From assembly GCA_046331465.1 (NCBI GenBank), contig JAXLQV010000001.1:1488001-1552000 (forward strand): a stretch of DNA of 64,000 bases, read 5' to 3'. The position numbers were made by a program, and so were the translations under genes. Positions 57,670 through 64,000 of the stretch are shown here, in pieces (position 1 is the stretch's first letter; each line of letters starts with the position of its first letter). The stretch comes from UBA5066 sp046331465 (GTDB lineage: Bacteria; Acidobacteriota; Thermoanaerobaculia; UBA5066). The notes under the pieces were generated by a model. It had not been told where the DNA came from, searched no databases, and was given only the letters and a program-made list of their open reading frames with translations.

Positions 57670-59352
57670 ATGAAGCTCAACGCTCTGGTCCTTCCGGTGA
57701 CGGCGGCGGTCCTCCTGACGATCGGCGCACCCGCGTTCGCGGACTGCCCGACCGAGGGATGTCCCGCACAGACCGTCGGAACGATCGAGGCCCCGGTGGA
57801 AGGGGCCGTCGTCTCGGGCTACGTCCGCGTCTCCGGCTTCGCGCTGAACGGGAACCTCGTGTCGAACGTCGACCTGTACGTCGACGGGATGGACGAGACG
57901 AACCGGGTCACCCCGGCCGGCGGAGCGAACATCAACCTCCCGCGCCCCGACGTCACGCAGGCCTTCCCGCAGTACGCGGGGACGCCGGGCGCGTCGCCCG
58001 GGTTCCAGATGTCGTTCCGCGCGGCGAACTACTCGAACGGGACGCACAAGCTCTACGTCCGGGTCACGGACGTCACGGGCTGCTGCTACTTCCTCGCGGC
58101 GCGGACGATCAAGATCGACAACTCGAAGAACCAGCCGCCGTTCGGCACCCTCGACGTCCCGCTGCCCGACTCGTCGGTCCACGCGAACGGCGTCCTCGCC
58201 GTCGCCGGGTGGGCCCTCGACGACCGGCGCGTCGACCACGTCGACGTCCTCATCGACGACCTCGTCGAGAGGGAGGCCGTCCTCGGCGTGAACCGCCCCG
58301 ACGTCGCGGCCTACTTCCCGAACGTCGCCGGCGCGACCGACTCCGGCTTCGTCATCTTCATCGACTCGACGCGCCTGACGAACGGCGTCCACACGCTGAC
58401 CGTCAAGGCGACGGACGACCAGGGGCAGCAGGGGCTCATCGCCACGCGCCGCTTCCAGGTGTTCAACAACGCGCCGAGCCTTCCGCCGTTCGGCGAGGTC
58501 GAGCAGCCGCTCAACCAGGCGACCTGGTTCGGCAACTGCCTGAAGCTCCCCGGCGGCCCGTCCGGCGGCGAGATCCGCGACACCCGCTACATCATGTTCG
58601 TCTCCGGGTGGGCGCTCGACACGTCGGTCTACGTCGAGCGCGGGGGCGTCTCCCACGTCTTCCTCGAGATGGACGGCGTCGTCCTGAAGGACACGCGCGG
58701 CGCGTTCGGCACGCTCGGCTGCCGCCGCGAGCCGAACCTGAACAACGCGCTCGTCGACTGCTACGGGTTCTACCGCCCCGACGTGAACCTGTTCTACCCG
58801 GGCTTCCCGCAGTCCGCGAACTCGGGCTTCTTCTTCGCGGTCGACGTCGGCTACCTCCTGACGAACCAGGGGTTCAAGGAGGGCGCGCACATGCTGCAGA
58901 TCAAGGCGGCCGACAAGGAGGACAACCTCACCCTCCTGAAGGAGCTGCCGGTCGAGATCGAGTGCGCGACGCAGAACCTCGACCCGCCGCCGATCGGCTA
59001 CGTCGACGACCCGGCGAACTACGAGTTCGTGGGAGGCATCTACCCGGTCTTCGGGTGGGCGCTCGACCTCGACAGCGTCATGCGGGTTCGGGTCCTGATC
59101 GACGGAGTGCCGCAGATCGACGCCGTCACGGGGACGGACTACGCCGAGTACGGCCTCGCGAGCCCCGACGTCGCCGCGGTCTACCCGAACTACCCGCAGA
59201 AGTCGTTCGCCCGGTGGCGCTTCTACCTCGACACGACGAAGCTCGCGAACTCCGAGCACGACCTCCTCCTCGAGGTCATCGACGGCCGCGGGAACTACCG
59301 CTCCGCCGGGACGCGCCGCTTCATCGTCAACAACAACACGCTCGTTCGCTGA
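57670..59352 (+). CDS. Secreted protein of four Ig-like repeats
   Basis: A 560-residue secreted protein. A signal peptide (residues 1-24, AFA|D) leads to four copies of a beta-rich module at about 36-152, 156-267, 272-432 and 439-556. Each has PPFG at its start, a GWALD strand, VxVLIDG, a RPDVA..FP turn, SGF, a D-x-x-x-L-x-x-G-x-H-x-L strand, and ends in R-F-x-V-N-N. Copy 3 carries an insertion with an extra Cys pair. A CCP/CGC pair near the start may form disulfides. The function is unknown; adhesion or sugar binding would fit. It has its own strong promoter and terminator. Confidence 0.85.
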   Translation: MKLNALVLPVTAAVLLTIGAPAFADCPTEGCPAQTVGTIEAPVEGAVVSGYVRVSGFALNGNLVSNVDLYVDGMDETNRVTPAGGANINLPRPDVTQAFPQYAGTPGASPGFQMSFRAANYSNGTHKLYVRVTDVTGCCYFLAARTIKIDNSKNQPPFGTLDVPLPDSSVHANGVLAVAGWALDDRRVDHVDVLIDDLVEREAVLGVNRPDVAAYFPNVAGATDSGFVIFIDSTRLTNGVHTLTVKATDDQGQQGLIATRRFQVFNNAPSLPPFGEVEQPLNQATWFGNCLKLPGGPSGGEIRDTRYIMFVSGWALDTSVYVERGGVSHVFLEMDGVVLKDTRGAFGTLGCRREPNLNNALVDCYGFYRPDVNLFYPGFPQSANSGFFFAVDVGYLLTNQGFKEGAHMLQIKAADKEDNLTLLKELPVEIECATQNLDPPPIGYVDDPANYEFVGGIYPVFGWALDLDSVMRVRVLIDGVPQIDAVTGTDYAEYGLASPDVAAVYPNYPQKSFARWRFYLDTTKLANSEHDLLLEVIDGRGNYRSAGTRRFIVNNNTLVR

Positions 59353-59377
59353 CGCCCGACCCCCTTTCGGACCTTCC

Positions 59378-59411
59378 CCGGCCCCGCCTCCGCGCGGGGC
59401 CGGTTTCTTTT
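59378..59411 (+). terminator. Strong intrinsic terminator after the Ig-repeat gene
   Basis: A perfect 10-bp stem, CCGGCCCCGC and GCGGGGCCGG, with a 6-nt loop is followed by TTTCTTTT. It is a textbook rho-independent terminator and separates the secreted protein from the methyltransferase that carries the same repeat. Confidence 0.88.
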
Positions 59412-59468
59412 CGACCCCGGGCGGGGAGCGGCCGGCGCGCCGGCGCGCGACGAGAGGATGACGACAGC

Positions 59469-60578
59469 ATGACCGTCTTCGAGAAGACCAAGGACGACCC
59501 GAAGCCCGCCCGCGAGAAGAGCCCGGTCGCGACCCGGGGGGAGATCGACCGGAGCTACAAGACGTGGTGGGAAGCCGCCGCGTCGACCGAGGAGAGCGCC
59601 CTCGCGACGACCTACGTCAGCGACGAGGACGGGGACTACCGGTCCCGGGGGTGGAACGGCGACGCGAACTCGTACGGCGCGAAGGACTACCTCGAGATCG
59701 CCCGCCTCGACGCCTCCTCCCGCGTGCTGGAGATCGGCTGCGGCCTCGCGCGCGTCGGCCGCGAGCTCGCGCCCCACGTCGGGGAGTGGCACGGCGCCGA
59801 CATCTCGGCCGGGATGCTCGCGCGGGCCCGGGAACGCCTCGCCGGGCTCTCGAACGTCCATCTCCACGAGCTCCAGGAGGTTTCCCTCCGCCAGTTCGGG
59901 GACGCGACGTTCGACTTCGTCTACGCGACCACCGTCTTCATGCACCTCGACAAGGAGGACCTCTACCAGTACGTCCTCGAGGCCTACCGGATCCTCAAGC
60001 CGGGCGGGCGGGCGTTCTTCGACACCTGGAACCTCCTCCACCCGGACACGTTCCGGATGTGGGAGGAAAGCCAGCGCCACAACGTCGGCGCCTCGAAGGT
60101 CCGGGGGCGGATCCAGTTCTCCACGGCGCCGGAGGTCCGTCAGTACCTCGAGAGCGCCGGCTTCCGCGTCGAGCGGCTCGACGAGGACCGGCTGATCCGG
60201 GTCTTCGCGCAGAAAGACGAGGCTCCGGCGAAGCGGTCGGACGACGGGCTCGCGCCGTTCGGCGTCGTCGACTCGCCGCGGAACGCGAGCCTCGTGAAGG
60301 ACGAGCTCGTCGTCTGGGGCTGGGCCCTCGACGACGTGGACTCCGTCGAGGTCCTCCTCGACGGGGACCGTTCCCTCGGCCTGGCCGCGTACGGCACCCC
60401 GCGTCCCGATCTCGCGCCGCACTTCCCGCGGTACCCGGCGGCCGGGGCGGCGGGGTTCCACCTCGTCGTGCCGGTCCACGCGATTCCGGCGGGGGAGCAC
60501 ACGCTCCAGGTCCGCGTGCGCGACCGGCAGGGGCGTGTCGTCGACGTCGCGGGACGCCACCTGGGATTCCGGGTCTGA
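59469..60578 (+). CDS. Methyltransferase fused to an Ig-like repeat module
   Basis: A 369-residue fusion. Residues 50-250 are a class I SAM methyltransferase (motif I VLEIGCGLARVG at 86-97, HGADIS, YATTVFMHLD, LKPGGRAFFD). Residues 263-369 are one copy of the module found four times in the preceding secreted protein (APFGVVD, WGWALDD, VEVLLDG, RPDLAPHFP, AGF, GEHTL). There is no signal peptide, so this copy is expected inside the cell. The sharing suggests the module binds something common to both, for example a glycan or lipid-linked glycan that the enzyme methylates. The ATG is at 59469. Confidence 0.87.
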   Translation: MTVFEKTKDDPKPAREKSPVATRGEIDRSYKTWWEAAASTEESALATTYVSDEDGDYRSRGWNGDANSYGAKDYLEIARLDASSRVLEIGCGLARVGRELAPHVGEWHGADISAGMLARARERLAGLSNVHLHELQEVSLRQFGDATFDFVYATTVFMHLDKEDLYQYVLEAYRILKPGGRAFFDTWNLLHPDTFRMWEESQRHNVGASKVRGRIQFSTAPEVRQYLESAGFRVERLDEDRLIRVFAQKDEAPAKRSDDGLAPFGVVDSPRNASLVKDELVVWGWALDDVDSVEVLLDGDRSLGLAAYGTPRPDLAPHFPRYPAAGAAGFHLVVPVHAIPAGEHTLQVRVRDRQGRVVDVAGRHLGFRV

Positions 60579-60650
60579 GGAGAGCGCCGCGCCCTCTCCG
60601 GCGAAGCGCGCCGCGGCGAGGCACCGGGTGACGAAGAGGGGAGCGGCGGG

Positions 60651-61661
60651 ATGAGGGCGGGTGCCGCGGAGCGCCTGCGGGAACGCCTTCGCGGCTCCCG
60701 CGCCGCCCGCTTCTCCTTCGCCCTCCGCCGCCTGCTCCTGCGGAGGCCGACGGCGGCCGGCGTCTGGGGCGAACGGGCCGGGACGGGCGCCGGCGGGAGC
60801 CCCCGTCACTGGACGGAGCTCGCGCAGGTGCAGGCGGTCATCAACCGCCGCGTCTCGGGAGACCCCGACGTCAACCCGTACCTGCACTTCCTCCGCACGC
60901 GGCTCGCGGGTCGCCTCCCGGTCCCGCGGGCCCTCACGGTCGGCTGCGGCGGAGGCGAGCTGGAGCGGGGGCTCGCGCGGCTCGGTTTCGCGACGGAGCA
61001 CGTCGGCGTCGACGTCGCCCCGGGCGCCGTCGCGGTGGCGGTCGAGGAGGCCCGGAAGGAAGGGCTCTCCTCCCTCCGGTACGCCGTGGCGGACGCCGAC
61101 GCCCTCCGTCTCGAGGCGGCGTCGTACGACGTCGTCTTCGGTGTCCACTCGGTCCACCACGTCGCCCGCCTCGAGCACCTCTTCGAGCAGGTGGCCCGCG
61201 CCCTCCGGCCGGACGGGCTCCTCTACCTGAACGAGTTCGTCGGTCCGAGCCGCTTCCAGTGGACCGACCGTCAGCTCGAGGTCGTCGACGGCCTCCTGAA
61301 GGTGCTCCCCGAGCCGTTCCGGGTCAGCGTCGTCGACGGGCGCGTCAAGCGGCGGGCGCGGCGCCCGACCGTCACCGAGGTCATCGCGACGGACCCTTCG
61401 GAGGCCGTCCGCTCCGCGGAGATCCTGGGCGTCGCCGCGGCGTACTTCGAGATCCTCGAGGTCCGGCCGTACGGCGGGACGGTCCTCCAGCTCCTTCTCG
61501 AGGAGATCGCCGGGAACTTCTCGCGACCGGACGGGGAAGGCCGCGCGCTCCTCTCGGCGATCGCCGATCTCGAGTGGTCGCTCGTCTCGGCCGGCGACCT
61601 CCCCAGCGACTTCGCCACCGTCGTCGCGAGGCCGAAGCCCCGCGCGGCGGCAGGGACCTGA
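60651..61661 (+). CDS. SAM-dependent methyltransferase
   Basis: A 336-residue class I methyltransferase. Motif I LTVGCGGGELERGL lies near residue 99, GVDVAPGAV is motif II, the VVFGVHSVHHVARLEHLFEQV block resembles O-methyltransferases, and LRPDGLLYLNEF follows. A basic, Arg-rich first 40 residues and the C-terminal region show no extra domain I can name. It follows the methyltransferase/Ig fusion by 72 bp on the same strand, so the two may modify the same glycan or lipid. It ends 13 bp before the convergent helicase gene. Confidence 0.88.
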   Translation: MRAGAAERLRERLRGSRAARFSFALRRLLLRRPTAAGVWGERAGTGAGGSPRHWTELAQVQAVINRRVSGDPDVNPYLHFLRTRLAGRLPVPRALTVGCGGGELERGLARLGFATEHVGVDVAPGAVAVAVEEARKEGLSSLRYAVADADALRLEAASYDVVFGVHSVHHVARLEHLFEQVARALRPDGLLYLNEFVGPSRFQWTDRQLEVVDGLLKVLPEPFRVSVVDGRVKRRARRPTVTEVIATDPSEAVRSAEILGVAAAYFEILEVRPYGGTVLQLLLEEIAGNFSRPDGEGRALLSAIADLEWSLVSAGDLPSDFATVVARPKPRAAAGT

Positions 61662-61674
61662 CCTCTCCGGAGCG

Positions 61675-64000
61675 TCAGGCCCGGGGGCGCCGAGGCCTCC
61701 GGGCCGCCCGCGCGCGCGGAGCCGGGGCCTCGGCCGGGGCGGGCGGCGCGAGCGCCGGCCCGGGGGGCGCCGCGGCGCGGAGCGCGAAGCGGTCGAAGAA
61801 GCCGCGGACGACCTCGCCCGGCTCCCGGGTCCCGAGCTCGTCGGGGCTCTCCTCGTACCAGTGCGGGGGCAGGAACTTCCGGTACGGGCTCTGCAGGAAC
61901 CGGCGGCAGACGAGCGCGATGACGCCGACGTCCGTCTCGGACCGGATCACCCTCCCCGCGCTCTGGACGACCTTCGTCATCCCGGGGATGACGTACGCGT
62001 ACTCGAAGCCGCGGCCGTACCGCTCCTCGAAGTAGAGCCGCATCCGCTCCTGCTCGAAGCGCACCTGCGGGAGCGCCGGCGACACGACGACGACACCGTG
62101 GAGCATCTCGCCGGGGTAGTCGACCCCTTCCGCGAACGGTCCGCCCGACACGGCGAGGAGGAGGATCCGCGACTTCTCCTCGCGGAGCGCGGCGAGGACG
62201 GCGTTGCGCTCGAGCTCGGTCGAGCGGTCCGACGGTCTCACGACGCGGTGAGAGGGGAGCGGCGGGAGGAGGGCGCGGGCGTCGTCGACGAAGCGGTACG
62301 ACGGGAAGAGGGCGAGGACGTTCCCGGGGCACGCCTCGGCGACCTCGGCGACGATGCGGGCGACCCTCGGCATCGAGCGGCTGCGCCCCTTCCAGGTCGT
62401 GTCGACGTCCGGCGCGACGACGACGGCCCGGTTCTCCCTGGGGAATGGGGACGGCAGCGCGAGGACCGAGGTGCGGTCGGGGTCGAGGCCGAGGAGGTCG
62501 CGGTAGAACTCGGGCGGGCTGAGCGTCGCCGACATGCCGACGGTCGCGAAGGCGGCGTCGAACGTCTCGCCGAGGAGGCGCGACGGGTCCTTGCAGAGGA
62601 ACGCCAGGCTCGACCCGCCGGCACCGCGGGAGGCGATGAGGTCGAACGCCTCGACGAGCCGCCCCGACGGCGCGGCGCGGCGCGCGACGTCGTGGAAGCC
62701 CGCGAAGAGGAAGTAGAGGCCGAGGACCGGGTCGTCGGGCACCCGCTCGCCCCCGTTGCGGAGGTCGGCGAGGTGGCGGACGAGGAGCGACTCCATCGAG
62801 AGGCGGACGTCCTCCAGGCGGCCGAGGTCGAGCGGCACGAGCTCCGTCGCCGGGGTCCACGGGTCCGCGGGCGGGCCGAGACCCGAGGCCGCCTCGAGGA
62901 CGAGGGCGAGGACCTCGGCGGCCGCCTCCTGCGCGACGGCCGCGGTCTTCGGGCTCGTCGTGCCGATCGCCTCCGAGAGGCGCCGCACCTCGGCCTCGGA
63001 GATCCCGGGCGACCAGATCGAGCGGCCACGTTCGACGAGGTTGTGGACCTCGTCGACGAGGAGGAGGGCTCCCTCGAGCGACGCCGGGTCGCGGAGCCCC
63101 GAGAGCGCGACGACGGGGTCGAAGGCGTAGTTGTAGTCGCCGAGGACGACGTCGGCTCGCTCCGCGAGCTCGAGCGAGACCTCGAAGGGGCAGGCTTCCT
63201 CGGCGCGGGCCTCCTCGTAGACGAAGTCGGGCTCGAGGTGCGGCGCCACGGCGAGGAGCCGGTCGACGAGCCCCGACGCCTCGAGCTTGGCGCCGTAGTC
63301 CTTCGCGAAGCGGCAGTGGTCCTCGTGGCAGAGGACGACGCCGTTCGCGCACATCCGTTCCTTGGCCCGGAGCCGCACGGAACGGGCGGAGGAGGCCGCG
63401 ATCGCCTCGAGCGTCTTCCGGAAGATCTCCTGCTGCGTCGTCTTCGAGGTGAGGACGTAGAGCTTCCGGCCGCGCCTGAGGGCCTCGACGAGCATGGGGA
63501 AGAGCGCGGCCGCCGTCTTGCCGATGCCGGTCGGCGCCTCGACGAGGAGCTGCTCGCCGTGGCGGGCCGCGCGCGCCACGGCCGCGGCCATCTCGCGCTG
63601 CCCCGGCCGGAAGCGGCCGAACGGGAAGACGAGGTCGTCGGCCTCGGCGGCCTTCGCCTCGGCGAGCGCGAGGTCGCCGAAGAACTCCGCGAGCGCGCCG
63701 CGGACCCTCTCGGCGAGGTCCGCTTCGACCTCCGCCGGGTCCCACGGGACCGGCACGAGGCGGGTGTCGCCGGTCTCGATGTCGGCGAGGACGAGCCGCC
63801 CCCGGACGGCGCGCCCCTCGGTCCTCGACACGGCGAGGAGGTACCACTGGAGCTGGCGGCCGAAGCGCTCGAGGCGCGGCGAGCCGAGGAGGCGCGGCAG
63901 CTCCTCGGCGAAGTGGACCGACTTCACCTCGTCGACGACGACGGTCCCCTCCTCGTCCTCGAACCGTCCGTCGAGCCGCCCTTCGAGGATCGCGGTGAAG
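61675..64000 (-). CDS. Fe-S helicase (XPD/DinG type) with N-terminal nuclease-like domain, 5' partial
   Basis: The 3' end of a long gene; the frame stays open at base 64000. The helicase has Walker A EAPTGIGKTAA, a DEVH box (LLVDEVHNLVE), four Cys for an iron-sulfur cluster (ERMCANGVVLCHEDHCRF and EACPF), and C-terminal motifs AVSGGPFAEGVDYPGE and QSAGRVIRSETD. Before the helicase, the visible stretch LEGRLDGRFEDEEG-TVVVDEVKS contains the Asp...Glu-x-Lys spacing of PD-(D/E)XK nucleases of the RecB/Cas4 kind. It probably acts in DNA repair or end processing. The C-terminus is Ala/Pro/Arg-rich. Translation begins outside the window. Confidence 0.88.
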   Translation of the reverse strand, partial: FTAILEGRLDGRFEDEEGTVVVDEVKSVHFAEELPRLLGSPRLERFGRQLQWYLLAVSRTEGRAVRGRLVLADIETGDTRLVPVPWDPAEVEADLAERVRGALAEFFGDLALAEAKAAEADDLVFPFGRFRPGQREMAAAVARAARHGEQLLVEAPTGIGKTAAALFPMLVEALRRGRKLYVLTSKTTQQEIFRKTLEAIAASSARSVRLRAKERMCANGVVLCHEDHCRFAKDYGAKLEASGLVDRLLAVAPHLEPDFVYEEARAEEACPFEVSLELAERADVVLGDYNYAFDPVVALSGLRDPASLEGALLLVDEVHNLVERGRSIWSPGISEAEVRRLSEAIGTTSPKTAAVAQEAAAEVLALVLEAASGLGPPADPWTPATELVPLDLGRLEDVRLSMESLLVRHLADLRNGGERVPDDPVLGLYFLFAGFHDVARRAAPSGRLVEAFDLIASRGAGGSSLAFLCKDPSRLLGETFDAAFATVGMSATLSPPEFYRDLLGLDPDRTSVLALPSPFPRENRAVVVAPDVDTTWKGRSRSMPRVARIVAEVAEACPGNVLALFPSYRFVDDARALLPPLPSHRVVRPSDRSTELERNAVLAALREEKSRILLLAVSGGPFAEGVDYPGEMLHGVVVVSPALPQVRFEQERMRLYFEERYGRGFEYAYVIPGMTKVVQSAGRVIRSETDVGVIALVCRRFLQSPYRKFLPPHWYEESPDELGTREPGEVVRGFFDRFALRAAAPPGPALAPPAPAEAPAPRARAARRPRRPRA

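Noticed and set aside
1..64000. tRNA, rRNA, CRISPR array, insertion sequence, integrase or attachment site
   Set aside because: I looked for tRNA-like cloverleaf and CCA ends, spaced identical repeats and transposase motifs, and found none. Coverage by ordinary genes is nearly continuous.

Overview
The window is about 64 kb of very GC-rich DNA (roughly 70% by eye) from a bacterial chromosome. It is densely packed, with about 50 genes. I see no tRNA, rRNA, insertion sequence, phage gene or CRISPR array. An LpxH-like UDP-diacylglucosamine pyrophosphatase, Tat-exported redox proteins, lipoproteins and a MacAB/Dev-type exporter point to a diderm. The mix of a PknK-like sigma-54 regulator, a YncE/phosphoesterase fusion, an Os1348/NHLP-type small protein, a Hyb-type hydrogenase and repetitive secreted beta-domain proteins resembles Acidobacteriota (Thermoanaerobaculia/Holophagae type). 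That placement is an inference from gene content, not from a marker gene.

Layout. 1-4919: end of a secreted protein, an RRM RNA-binding protein, a DUF1015 protein, a SerA-like dehydrogenase and a long-chain acyl-CoA synthetase. 4932-7447: an orphan molybdopterin oxidoreductase coupled to a Nudix hydrolase. 7761-13706: a five-gene Hyb-type [NiFe] hydrogenase operon (small subunit, ferredoxin, NrfD-type membrane subunit, large subunit, maturation protease) ending in an unknown four-helix membrane protein. 13726-19292: epimerase-like protein, orphan Rieske protein, WD40 protein, a two-lobed kinase/pseudokinase behind a short coupled leader ORF, and a lone NHLP-clan small protein. 19521-28229: lipoprotein, alanine dehydrogenase, CoA-transferase, tripartite ABC exporter, secreted M43-type metalloprotease and a glycosyltransferase. 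28226-34655: lipoamide dehydrogenase, YncE/phosphoesterase fusion, Spy-like protein, secreted unknown protein and an ABC-2 exporter that continues to 35571.

35626-38368 is a tightly overlapping three-gene set: a polyprenyl-phosphate sugar synthase, a YdjC-type sugar deacetylase and a PIG-V-like GT-C transferase. It has the same enzyme logic as the Francisella FlmF2/NaxD/FlmK lipid A amino-sugar pathway and is the strongest candidate here for a coherent, undescribed surface-modification system. 38411-44251: methyltransferase, large subtilase with an A-B-A-B beta-domain tail, LpxH-like hydrolase and AroA. 44308-50407: a 1305-residue sigma-54 regulator with degenerate kinase and ATPase regions plus a TPR-like array, then a TMTC-like GT-C/TPR membrane protein. 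50548-56533 is a six-gene operon in which every junction is a 4-bp overlap (flippase-like protein, NrdR, Hsp20, Lon, ThiL, DUF2062). 56571-61661: HDAC-like deacetylase, then a secreted protein of four Ig-like repeats under a near-consensus promoter, then a methyltransferase carrying a fifth copy of the same repeat, and another methyltransferase. 61675-64000: a Fe-S helicase running off the edge with an apparent N-terminal nuclease domain.

Regulatory style. GTGA/ATGA overlaps are the rule inside operons. Several first genes have a TANNNT hexamer 6-10 nt before the start codon and no Shine-Dalgarno sequence, which suggests leaderless transcripts.
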